Source: Maribacter antarcticus DSM 21422
GTDB lineage: Bacteria > Bacteroidota > Bacteroidia > Flavobacteriales > Flavobacteriaceae
Assembly: GCF_000621125.1 (NCBI RefSeq)
Contig: NZ_KK211214.1
Coordinates: forward strand, 995,300 to 1,059,299
DNA: 64,000 nucleotides
Direction of reading: 5' to 3'
In this document: positions 19,249 to 28,050 of the stretch, one piece after another
Numbering within the stretch: position 1 is the stretch's first letter
Layout of the letters: the number at the start of each line of letters is the position of its first letter
Program-made: the position numbers and the translations under genes
The notes under the pieces: model-generated
Seen by the model: the letters and a program-made list of their open reading frames with translations, nothing else
Told to the model about the DNA's origin: nothing
Databases searched by the model: none

Positions 19249-20283
19249 ATGTATTCAAAAACTCTATTAATCAGCAAAGCTTTTACATTAGCTTTAATTG
19301 GCAGTTTGTTAGTTAGTTGTATTGACGCAAAGGAAGAAAAACAAACTACGGTAATAGCCGATGTTAAAACGGAAATAACTGAAATTGAAACAGCTTCAAA
19401 TTCTAAAATTCTGTTTACGAGCACACGTGACGGTAACGCAGAAATTTACACCATGAATATCGATGGTTCTGATCAAAAACGAATTACTAATAACGCTAAT
19501 TATGATGGTGATGCTACATGGTCTCCAGATGGTGAAAAAATAGTATTTAGTTCTGATAGGGATGGTAATCCAGAAATTTATATTATGGATGTTGATGGTA
19601 GTAATATAAAGCGAATTACTGATAGTGAGGGAGAAGACAACTCGCCTGAGTGGTCACCAGATGGTTCTATGATTGCTTTTAATACGAGTCGTTTTGGTAA
19701 CAGAAGTAGTGAGATTTTACGCAGAAACATAGAAGGTGGAGAAACTTGGGGCTTAAACCCAACACGATTAACTTTTGCAGTAGAAACACATTCTGCAAGC
19801 GCCAATAATTTTATTTCTTGGTCACCAGACGGCTTACAAATCGCCTTTGAATCTGATAGAGATAGAGATGATCCAGAAATTTATTTAATTAATGCTGTTG
19901 ATGGTTCAAACATGCAACGGCTAACTTTTACAAGAGCTTTAGATGAGGTGCCTTCATGGTCTCCAGACAGTAAACAGATTTTATACTCTACAGACATTGT
20001 TGGTGAACCTCATAATGGTAATTATGAAATCTATATTATGAATCGTGATGGTTCTGATAAAAAAAGATTGACCAACAGCCCAAATTCAGATACAAACCCA
20101 TCAATGTCTAAAGACAAAAAACATATTGTATTTGAATCGTATAGAGGTGGTCATCCAGAGTTATACAGAATGAATTCCAATGGTTCTAATGTAATTAAAC
20201 TAACAAATTATAAAGGTGGACAACCTAATGGTGAAAGAGAATTTCCAAACGGAAATTTGGACCCTGTATGTTCTCCATTTTAG
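19249..20283 (+). CDS. PD40/TolB-like beta-propeller lipoprotein
   Basis: This 344-residue lipoprotein (LALIGSLLVSCIDA lipobox, Cys about 24) is built of six or more PD40 repeats, e.g. FTSTRDGNAEIYTMNIDGSD followed by WSPDGEKIVFSSDRDG. This is the intact member of a set of three in the region; the other two (15404-16694, 22623-23407) are broken. Such propellers, related to the TolB C-terminal domain, usually mediate protein or ligand binding and sometimes form part of exported peptidases. No catalytic motif is seen. It lies 23 bases after the M28 gene. Confidence 0.88.
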   Translation: MYSKTLLISKAFTLALIGSLLVSCIDAKEEKQTTVIADVKTEITEIETASNSKILFTSTRDGNAEIYTMNIDGSDQKRITNNANYDGDATWSPDGEKIVFSSDRDGNPEIYIMDVDGSNIKRITDSEGEDNSPEWSPDGSMIAFNTSRFGNRSSEILRRNIEGGETWGLNPTRLTFAVETHSASANNFISWSPDGLQIAFESDRDRDDPEIYLINAVDGSNMQRLTFTRALDEVPSWSPDSKQILYSTDIVGEPHNGNYEIYIMNRDGSDKKRLTNSPNSDTNPSMSKDKKHIVFESYRGGHPELYRMNSNGSNVIKLTNYKGGQPNGEREFPNGNLDPVCSPF

Positions 20284-20304
20284 ATTTTATAACACTATAT
20301 TTTT

Positions 20305-21111
20305 ATGAAAGTATATAAAGAACATTTAGAGAAAGCAGTAATTGTAGCAAGAAAATCCGGTGCTATACTTCTTGATTTGATACCAAAAAACCATAACCTT
20401 AATTCAGAAGAAAGATATAAACTAATGGCTGAGGTAGATCTTAAAGTTCATGATTGTATTTTTAATGACCTAAATGTTGACTTTACAGATTATAAATACG
20501 TTTCTGCATACACAAAGAATCAATTTTTTTATAAGGATAAACCATTATGGGTTATTGATCCAGTTGTTGGGCTAGGTAATTTTTCGCACGGCGATCCGCA
20601 TTTTGCAATTTCCATAGCACTTATGATTAATGGCGTAACAGTAGCAGCACTTGTTTACAATCCAGTTTTTAATGAGTTATTTACAGCTATTAAAAATAAT
20701 GGAGCTTTTTTAAATCAAAAGCGTATTCATGTGTCAAAGACTACTAGCTTGAAACATGCGCTACTTTCTACTAGATTCCCATATAACATTCGTGAAGGAA
20801 AGGTGACAAACCTTGGTCTATTCAATCACTTAATTATGAAAGCAGAAAGTGTATTGAATAAGGCTACGGCAACACTCGATCTTGCGTATGTTGCTTCAGG
20901 TCAATATGACGGCTTTTGGGCTTTAGAAATGAATCCTTGGGATTTAACAGCAGGAATACTCTTAATCAAAGAAGCGGGTGGAAAGGTTACAACATTTACA
21001 GGTGAAAATCATGTAGCAGAATCTGTAGAGATTCTAGCAACTAATGGAAGCATTCATCAAGAAACACTAAAAAGTATAGCTTCAATTACTACTAAAGTAA
21101 AAAAAAATTAA
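20305..21111 (+). CDS. Inositol-monophosphatase-family protein with degraded metal site
   Basis: This 268-residue protein follows the IMPase fold: WVIDPVVGLGNFSHGDPHFA at about 82-100, and DLAYVASGQYDGFWALEMNP followed by WDLTAG near residue 213. The family signature is DPIDGTxNF. Here D85 is kept, but the second Asp is Val (V88) and the Thr is Leu (L90). The preceding GEES glutamate motif is replaced by VSAYT at 66-70. Three of the usual metal ligands are therefore missing, while the C-terminal PWD Asp is kept. It may be a non-catalytic paralogue or an enzyme of altered chemistry. No signal peptide, unlike its neighbours. Confidence 0.8.
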   Translation: MKVYKEHLEKAVIVARKSGAILLDLIPKNHNLNSEERYKLMAEVDLKVHDCIFNDLNVDFTDYKYVSAYTKNQFFYKDKPLWVIDPVVGLGNFSHGDPHFAISIALMINGVTVAALVYNPVFNELFTAIKNNGAFLNQKRIHVSKTTSLKHALLSTRFPYNIREGKVTNLGLFNHLIMKAESVLNKATATLDLAYVASGQYDGFWALEMNPWDLTAGILLIKEAGGKVTTFTGENHVAESVEILATNGSIHQETLKSIASITTKVKKN

Positions 21112-21129
21112 AAGTTAAATCATGCCATT

Positions 21130-22548
21130 ATGAAATGTTATTTAATAAAAAGGTCTCAAATAATTAATAGAACTACGGTAGTTATAGCTGTATTGTTTTT
21201 TACACTTTTACCAGGAAAAATAGTAGCTCAAGAATTACAAAAAACAGTATTAACAAATTGTAATATTATTGACTGCACAGGTGCGGAGCTTCAGAAGGAT
21301 ATGACCGTGATTCTTAATGGAAATAAGATTTCCGAAATCAAAAAAGGAAAGTACACGGCAGTTAGTAACAATAAAAATACCCAAATATTAGATTTGGAAG
21401 GCGCCTATGTTGTGCCAGGTCTTTGGAATATGCATACTCATTTAGCAGCATTGTTACCAGATCCTAAAAATATTCAAGCTAATGAATCTGTAATTTCTGC
21501 ATCCATTCGTGCAGGGTTGAATGCAATGGACGGATTACGTCATGGTTTCACTAGTGTGCGTTCAGTAGGAGAACGCGATTATATAGATGTTGAATGGAGA
21601 ACTGTTTTTGACCAAGGGTTTTTTATGGGACCTCGAATTTTTGCTAGTGGCGATTTTGTTTCCCCAACTGCAGGCCACAGAGGTTATGTAGAAAAAGGAG
21701 CAGATGGCGTGGCAGAAATGAGAAAGTTAGTAAGACAACGTGTTCAAAAAGGAGTTGATCTTATAAAAATTTTTAGTGTAGAAATGTTACAAGATGAATT
21801 AGAGGCCGCTATAGAAACAGCTCATAGTTTAGGAAGACATGTTACTACACACACAAGAGAACCAGATATTTATAGAGCTGTAAAAGCAGGGATAGATTGT
21901 ATTGAGCATGGTTATGGTATTACCGATGAAACGATTGAATTAATGGCGAAGAAGGGTACTTTTTATGATCCAACTATCATCTGTAACTTAAGTGATGAAT
22001 ATATAAAAGAGCGTGAGTATAGATTGAAAACGTTAGGCTATGCAGAAGACGAAAAAATATCTTATTATAGAACACTTATTAACTATGCCGATGAGCGATC
22101 TCCTGCTCATGCAATGCATCAACGACGAGCTTTAAAGAAGGCGGTAGATGTAGGAGTAAAAGTAGTATTAGGTTCAGATTCTATGCCTATTGGCGAAATG
22201 GGAGTTTTGGAAATGGAGCAATTTGTACTTTCTGGAGTTAGCGAAATGAATACACTTATTGCAGCTACACGTAATTGTGCAGATTTACTGGGAGTACTGG
22301 ATAAATTAGGCACAGTTGAAGAAGGGAAATTAGCAGACTTACTAATTGTTGCTAAAAATCCATTAGAAAACATTTCTTATATCCGAGAGGTAAAGATGGT
22401 TTTTAAAGAAGGCATTTCCGTAGACCTTAATCAACCAAGTGGCACAGCTTCTTATTGGGATTATTTTAGTACCACAGATTTAAAAAAAGGATTTTTAAAA
22501 GAAGCGGAAAATGCTGCAGGCTTCCAGCGAGGTAAAACCAAAGAATAG
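21130..22548 (+). CDS. Secreted amidohydrolase (imidazolonepropionase/prolidase-like)
   Basis: This 472-residue protein has an N-terminal signal segment (VVIAVLFFTLLPGKIVAQ) and an amidohydrolase metal-dependent barrel. Visible ligands are NMHTHLA (HxH) near 101, the bridging Lys in VDLIKIFS, His in VTTHTREPD, His in CIEHGYG and Asp in VVLGSDSMP. The closest characterised groups are exported Xaa-Pro/Xaa-Arg dipeptidases and related prolidase-like amidohydrolases, which hydrolyse dipeptides or N-acyl amino acids. It is 18 bases behind the IMPase-like gene. Family secure, substrate unknown; a peptide-related substrate would fit the M28 gene nearby. Confidence 0.87.
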   Translation: MKCYLIKRSQIINRTTVVIAVLFFTLLPGKIVAQELQKTVLTNCNIIDCTGAELQKDMTVILNGNKISEIKKGKYTAVSNNKNTQILDLEGAYVVPGLWNMHTHLAALLPDPKNIQANESVISASIRAGLNAMDGLRHGFTSVRSVGERDYIDVEWRTVFDQGFFMGPRIFASGDFVSPTAGHRGYVEKGADGVAEMRKLVRQRVQKGVDLIKIFSVEMLQDELEAAIETAHSLGRHVTTHTREPDIYRAVKAGIDCIEHGYGITDETIELMAKKGTFYDPTIICNLSDEYIKEREYRLKTLGYAEDEKISYYRTLINYADERSPAHAMHQRRALKKAVDVGVKVVLGSDSMPIGEMGVLEMEQFVLSGVSEMNTLIAATRNCADLLGVLDKLGTVEEGKLADLLIVAKNPLENISYIREVKMVFKEGISVDLNQPSGTASYWDYFSTTDLKKGFLKEAENAAGFQRGKTKE

Positions 22549-22622
22549 TTTTTATGTGGGTTTAATTGCTTAAATAATTAAATCATAAATATAAGGGTAT
22601 CAAAATTTCAAGATTTAGAAAA

Positions 22623-23407
22623 ATGGTAGCAATAAGTATTTGTATGTTTTTGTTGCTGTTCTCCTGGAAAGAAAAAAAATCACAACAAGAGAGCGAATCA
22701 CAGATAATTATAAAAAAAGAGAAAGAGTATTCAAAAATAGTATTTTAAACCGTGAGAGATGTAAATGCCGAGATTTACTCAATGAATACTAATGGTGCTC
22801 AGTAAACAAGATTAACAAATAATCCTTCATTTGATGAAGCCGCAGCTTGGTCACTAAAAGGTGACAAAATAGTATTTCAATCAGATTGTGATGGTAACCC
22901 TGAAATTTACTTTATGAATCTAGATAGCAGTCATACGCAACGTATAACCAATAATCTGGATTTTGACGTGGCACCTCGTTGGACTCCTAATGTTGAAATT
23001 ATGTTTGTCTCCGTACGAAATAATGCCAGTGGGGTTTATATAATTAATACTAATGGCACAAATCTTAATTTAATATCTCCAGAAGATTTTTTAGGAGGTT
23101 CACGAAGTTCATCACCCGATGGAAAAAGTGCTGTTGTAGAATATGAAACTGAACCGAAATGGACAGAAGAAACCGAATATTTAAGACGTGGTCAAATATT
23201 TATTATTCATGCCAATGATAACGCTTCAATTCAAGTAACAAATATATAGATGCATATAATGAATATGCAGCTTGGTCTAAAGATCGTAACAAAGTTATTT
23301 TTGATTCCAATGCCATTCCAGGAAATCTGCCTGCAAATATAACAGTAGTAAACATTGATGGTACTGGAGGGAAAAATTTGACTAATAGCAAAGGTTATAA
23401 CGAGTTT
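22623..23407 (+). pseudogene. PD40 propeller protein, broken
   Basis: A third copy of the PD40 propeller family. The start at 22623 gives a hydrophobic signal, then in-frame stops interrupt PD40 repeats (TAA before TVRDVNAEIYSMNTNGAQ, another TAA after it, TAG near 23247). Readable units include FYFMNLDSSHTQRITNN-like and WSKDRNKVIFDSN patterns. Similarity stops near 23407, where unrelated sequence begins. The repeat pattern matches the intact gene at 19249. Confidence 0.75.
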
Positions 23408-24014
23408 GGGTTCCGGTCGCACAATCTCATTAGCCCCGCTATGATTATGACAGTAGGTTTTGCTTCTACCCGCCCAGGACTAGACACTTTTGATTTTGGC
23501 TTTCGATATTGTTTTAGCTGGCTGTTTCGTGCGATTTGTATTGGAAATCTATTGAAAAAAAGCGAATACGCATGCAGCCATAGCTGCAATTGTATGCGTT
23601 GATGCACTGCGGATTTGATTGGGTTTATTTGTTCCCGAACGTTTAGCAGGATTGGATACATTGCTCGCGCCACTATTAACGGCCATATTATTTATAATAA
23701 TTGCCCTTCTCAACCAACAAATATCTCCTCCCAAGCAAGATGCTTTTAAAAAATAGCCCTTCAAATTAAGGGCTGATTTCAGGAGAATTCTAAGCTGTTT
23801 CCACACACTTAATTTGTTGATAAATAGTATGGAAGCTAATAAATGAATTTTACCTAGATATATTGCTGATATATCGATAATAAATTCTATGTTAAAGCTT
23901 TATCTTTGACGATAAGATGTAAGTCAAGACTCTTAGTAAACATAGATCTAAGTAACTGAGCAGGTTTCTTAACATAATCAGACAATCTAATCCGTTAAAA
24001 ATTTATCAACACCA
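23408..24014 (+). other. Unassigned stretch between propeller pseudogene and GntR gene
   Basis: No gene can be supported. Open frames occur on both strands between 23408 and 23806, but none has a start, composition or motif I recognise. A 7-bp stem at 23755-23761/23768-23774, followed on the minus strand by a U-run, looks like a terminator for leftward transcription, so part of this may be the end of an unrelated minus-strand unit brought in by rearrangement. From 23850 the sequence is AT-rich and holds the putative operator and -7 box for the GntR gene. Confidence 0.4.
23865..23908 (+). promoter_or_regulatory. Putative operator and -7 box upstream of the first GntR gene
   Basis: CTGATATATCGAT at 23866-23878 contains the palindrome GATATATC and resembles the perfect palindrome TCTGATATATCAGA upstream of the second GntR gene. 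TATCTTTG at 23901-23908 fits the Bacteroidota -7 consensus TAnnTTTG; I find no well-spaced TTG at -33. Shared sequence upstream of two paralogous regulators suggests auto- or cross-regulation. Confidence 0.45.
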
Positions 24015-24671
24015 ATGATTCAAAAAATAACTAAATCGCCTAAAAGTCTTGCCGATAGGGCCTATTATATTCTTGAAGAAATGATTGTCACTCTTAAATT
24101 GGCACCAGGTAGTTTAATCTCGGAGGCTAAATTGAGTAAGGAAATAGATATTGGTCGCACCCCCCTAAGAGAAGCACTACAAAGGCTTACGCAGGAAAGG
24201 TTGGTTTCTGTATTGCCTCGACGTGGAATGATTATTACTGAGGTAAATATTATGGATCAACTGGAAATAGTAAAGCTGCGACGGGTAGTAGATCGTTTGA
24301 TAGTAGCCAATGCAACGAAATGGTTAATACCTGAACAGAATCAACAATTATATGAGCTGGCTGATGCCATAATTGAGGCCGCTAAAGAAGATGATTCTTT
24401 GAGATTCATTCATTTAGATGGAGAGTTTGATCAAATTGTACAAATAGCGTCACGTAATTATTTCGCATCTCAGGTAGCAGAAACGACACATGCTCATTGT
24501 CGCAGATTTTGGTATATGAACCGGGCAGCTAGCGATTTGGTTCGTTCCGCTGAGCTGCATGCGAATATAATGAAAGCTACGGCTGAAGGCAACCAAAAAA
24601 AGGCCGAAATAGCTTCAGATTTACTCAGTGATTACATAGATGAATTTACTAGATCTACGATAGATTTATAA
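24015..24671 (+). CDS. GntR-family regulator with FCD domain
   Basis: This 218-residue protein has an N-terminal winged helix (AYYILEEMIVTLKLAPGSLI, then LSKEIDIGRTPLREALQRL, about residues 15-60) and a C-terminal all-helical FCD domain (LDGEFDQIVQIASRNYFAS and THAHCRRFWYMNR), the FadR/VanR-type arrangement and size. FCD regulators commonly sense carboxylates such as sugar acids or amino-acid derivatives. A close paralogue, broken by a stop codon, lies at 27332. In this position it may control the SusC/SusD-TRAP gene block downstream, from which it is now separated by dead insertion elements. Confidence 0.88.
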   Translation: MIQKITKSPKSLADRAYYILEEMIVTLKLAPGSLISEAKLSKEIDIGRTPLREALQRLTQERLVSVLPRRGMIITEVNIMDQLEIVKLRRVVDRLIVANATKWLIPEQNQQLYELADAIIEAAKEDDSLRFIHLDGEFDQIVQIASRNYFASQVAETTHAHCRRFWYMNRAASDLVRSAELHANIMKATAEGNQKKAEIASDLLSDYIDEFTRSTIDL

Positions 24672-24684
24672 AGTATAGTGATTT

Positions 24685-25459
24685 GGTTCTGTTGGAGCTA
24701 CGTTTGCAAAAGCTAAACATTTATATTTATCATCAACAAAAGAAATGTTTAAAGGCAATTGTTTTCAAAGCTATCATATTGCAAGCTGTCTATTTTAAAC
24801 TTAGAATTAGTCTTAGCTATAAATATTTTGAAGAACTCCTACCTATCATAAGTGTTAAAGTGGACCATGCTACTATTCAGCACTGGGTATTCATATTTGC
24901 ACCCCTTGCTGGACAACAATTCAGAATGCGAAAAAAATCAGTTAAAAAAAGATGGAGAATGGATGAAATTTATAGCAAGGTAAAAGGTTAGGGGTGATAT
25001 TTATATAGCGCTGTAGACAAATTATGGAATACTGTAGACTTCTTATTACCCAAAAGAAGACAACGCATATCCGCATAAAAGTTTTTAATAAAAGTCATAG
25101 AAAGTAATGTAAAGCCAGAACGTATAAAACTTGATAGGAGCGGGACGAATACAGCAGCGATAAAACTATATAATCGGAGAAATTATTCAAATATAAAAAA
25201 TCGGCAAAGCAAGTATTTTAACAATATAGTAGAGCAAGACCATTGAATGATAAAGTGGCGTATAATGCTAAGTATAGGATTTAAAGAATATGAATCCGCA
25301 AAAAGAACTATAGCAGGAATAGAAGTGGTTAGAATGATAAAGAAAAGCCAACTGTTTAATCCTAAACATTGAACTTGCAAATAATTTATATCATTGGCTT
25401 CTTAAAAAATGATTAAGTCTAAAACCTTAATGCTTTTTTAGTAGGTGCAACAAAACTGT
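24685..25459 (+). mobile_element. IS6-family element, degenerate
   Basis: The left end GGTTCTGTTG at 24685 and right end TGCAACAAAACTG near 25446-25458 are inverted-repeat-like and about 775 bp apart, a normal IS6 size. Between them the plus strand reads a broken transposase: ILQAVYFKLRISLSY, VKVDHATIQHWV, RWRMDEIYSKVKG (first catalytic Asp region), then after a stop LLLPKRRQRMS-like and KPERIKLDRSGTNTAA segments and EQDHxMIKWRIMLSIGFK. Several frameshifts and stops; inactive. Confidence 0.75.
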
Positions 25460-25464
25460 AATAC

Positions 25465-26650
25465 TCCCTAATTTTAGGACAACAAGTTAAGTTGTGATTT
25501 AATCCTGTCAAGAATGAAGAAGTCAAGAAGAAAAGTGAGTGAATCGTTCTAGGTTAACGTGGCTATTGTGGCGTTAAAGGAGTTGAGCAGCCTGCATGAG
25601 TGCGCAGTCAAATTCGAACTATATCCTACACAAATATCATTTTGGGAACTGGAGTTTTTGGAAAATGTAGATTTGGCCTTCGGGTCCAAACCTGAAAGAG
25701 AAGATTTCGATTCCGGGACCGGGCCGCTTTAAAATAAAATCGCTCATTTACAGGTCAGCAACGGTTTCTTAAAGAAAGCCTTGGGTAAATGAGTACTACC
25801 GAAAGAAAACAAAAGGGAGTAAGGTCCTATCCAAGGTTAAGTCTTATCCAACAATGCACGTTGCTTAAGAACCATCGCAACGGTCTTTATTATTGGCTCA
25901 GAAGCGAGAGCCTGCTGAACCTAAGGCTTATCAAGGCAATGGATTTGTACTTTTTGGATGACCTCTACTATGCGGCGGAACGGAACATCGATTATCTGAA
26001 CCTTGACCTTGGGTATCGTGTAAATGATAAAACATTTATATAAGCTTATAGTCCTGCAGACCATCTATAGAAAGACCAGGACCACGATCTAGTATTCTAA
26101 TAGCTATAAGCAACCATATCTGCTAAAGAACCTGAAAATAGAACGCCCTGACTAGTTATGGAATATAGGTGTCACTTATATTCCAATTTTGTGGGGATTT
26201 ATGTACATGATGCCATAATCTATGTACGCAGTAGAAAAACACTTAATAACAGTAGTTCAAATTGAATCGACAAAGCGTGGTGCATAGAACTCTTTGGTGA
26301 CACTATTGTCAAATAGGGGGCGCCTCAGATACACAACTCTAATCAGGGATTACAAAGCACTTGTGTCTATTATATTGATGTACTCAAAGAACATACTATC
26401 CAAATATCAATATATAGTAAGGGAAGGGACCCAGACAAGATTCATATAGAACGTTTCTGCAAGTCCATCAACTATGAAAAGATATATCAGAATGTTCCAA
26501 AAGGGGATTAGGACCTCTATTAAATGGTAAAGGAGTATATCTAGTTTTAAAATACAAAAAGAAGACATACCGAAATAGGAAAAGTGACACCCGATCAAAT
26601 TTATAACACTAAAAAAGGGCATCGTAATCAATAATAACTGTCTAAAAGAT
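25465..26650 (+). mobile_element. IS3-family element, degenerate (orfA and orfB remnants)
   Basis: From about 25514 an orfA-like sequence reads MKKSRRKVSES, then after a stop VNVAIVALKELSSLHECAVKFE and an LHPTQIS-like helix. The orfB part starts near 25789 (STTERKQKGVRSYPRLSLIQ, LLKNHRNGLYYWLRSESLLN) and continues through NRLYKLIVLQTIYRK-, VTYIPIL-, NSNQGLQ- and MDGKGR/ERFCKSINYEKIY-like DDE segments to about 26635. Stops and frameshifts are frequent. TTTTAGGACAAC near 25481 and ACTGTCTAAAA near 26638 resemble its two ends; the right one is truncated. Confidence 0.72.
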
Positions 26651-26654
26651 GTTT

Positions 26655-27120
26655 AGTAGCATGGCCTAAGGTTAGCTTAATAAGCAGAACAGGTATTATT
26701 CACATATTGACTACCCAAGATATTGGAGGCCCAATGAAGCAAACTATAAAAGATGCAGCCATTAGTTTAGTACATGAATAGCCTCAAAATTAAAAGACTC
26801 TTGATATTTATAGGATAGCCTGTAAAGATTATACCAATTTTTAAAAACAGGTTCACTTAAAGGAAAACGAATTGGCTATTTCAAAAGTCCGTTAGGAAAT
26901 CATAAAAGAATAAACAAAATAATGGAGGAAGCTGTTAAATAGTTTTAAGAACAAGGAGCTGAAATAATTGAAATATTAGATTATGAAGTTGGTGATATTT
27001 CTTTTGAAGTTTTATTGTGGCTATTTCGGATTGATAGTCTGAACAAGTTTTATTAGAAATAACCTGCAATTTTGAACAGTGAAGAAATCATAAAATGACT
27101 CCTAGGTACGCTAACGGCCT
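26655..27120 (+). pseudogene. Amidase-signature enzyme, internal fragment
   Basis: Directly after the IS3 end, broken frames read PKVSLISRTGIIHI then TQDIGGPMKQTIKDAAISLV, which matches the amidase signature region (RxGIIPIxxxQDxxGPMxRTVxDAA). Further on come GSLKGKRIGYFKSPLGNHKR and KEQGAEIIEILDYEVGDISF. The N-terminal Lys and GGSSGGS part and the C-terminal end are missing, and there are several stops. The IS3 element probably removed or displaced the 5' half. Confidence 0.65.
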
Positions 27121-27283
27121 TCAAAATAAATTATGAATACCATAAAATATCTATTCTAAATTAGTATTTCTATAAAAAGAAATAGGTGATTTTTTACATT
27201 TTACATTTCTCTCACAAGCTTTTGTAAAAGTAAAAATATATTATTACCCTTACAATGTTGTTACGGTACATCAATCGTATATT

Positions 27284-27297
27284 TCTGATATATCAGA
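27284..27297 (+). promoter_or_regulatory. Perfect 14-bp palindrome, putative GntR operator
   Basis: TCTGATATATCAGA lies 35 bases upstream of the second GntR/FCD gene and shares CTGATATATC with the site upstream of the first. Likely a binding site for one or both regulators; the role is inferred. Confidence 0.5.
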
Positions 27298-27331
27298 TGT
27301 ATATTGTATTCAAACTAATTTATATTATGAT

Positions 27332-27994
27332 ATGAAAATATTTTCTACCAGGTCACCTCCTGTGAGTGGACTAGCAGAAAAAGTTAATCAAATTTTTGAA
27401 GAAATGATTGAAACATTAAAGTTGCAGCCAGGAACTATAATTTCGGAATCCGACTTACAAGAGAGACTAGAAATAGGACGAACACCTTTAAGACGAGCAC
27501 TCAAAAGGCTAGCACAAAAAAGATTGGTTACCATTCTTCCTAGAAGAGGAACGCTTATTAGTAAGGTTGATATTCAAGCACAGCTGGAAATTGTAAAGTT
27601 GAGAAAAGTAGTAGATAAACTAATTGTAGGCGAAGCGACAAAGCGACTAACCTTAAATCAAGCTTTGCGATTGGGCGAAATAGCCGAAGAAATCGTAGTT
27701 GCCGCTGAGCGTGATAATATTTTAGAATTTATTCGGTTGGACAATGAATTTGACCAAATGCTTCAAGTAGCGTCACGTAATTTTTTTGCATCTCATGTAG
27801 TGGAAACTACACATGCACATTGCCGCCGTTTTTGATTTATCTATAGGATTGACAGTGATTTGGCTGATTCTGCAATCCTACATGTTAACATGGTGAAGGC
27901 CATCGCTAGAGGTGATATGGCTGAAGCTGTGAAAGCTTCCGATTTACTGAGTGATTATATAAAAAGATTTACTAAACCAATAATTAATAACTAA
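27332..27994 (+). pseudogene. GntR/FCD regulator interrupted by a nonsense codon
   Basis: This is a paralogue of the gene at 24015: EEMIETLKLQPGTIISESDL, IGRTPLRRALKRLAQKRLV, then an FCD domain up to THAHCRRF. The next codon is TGA at 27833, where the paralogue has Trp in CRRFWYMN. The same frame then continues to 27994 with residues aligning to the paralogue's end (DSDLADSAILHVNMVKAIAR, KASDLLSDYI). A single TGG-to-TGA change explains the truncation. The 167-residue product lacks the last FCD helices, but the DNA-binding domain is intact, so a residual DNA-binding protein cannot be excluded. It ends 56 bases before the SusC gene. Confidence 0.8.
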
Positions 27995-28050
27995 AATAAA
28001 TGCCAACAAAAAAAAATAATTAATAACTAACTTTTTAAAATTATGAAATT

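Noticed and set aside
23395..23806. Overlapping open frames on both strands as real genes
   Set aside because: No recognisable domain, start context or conserved motif; kept as an unassigned stretch.
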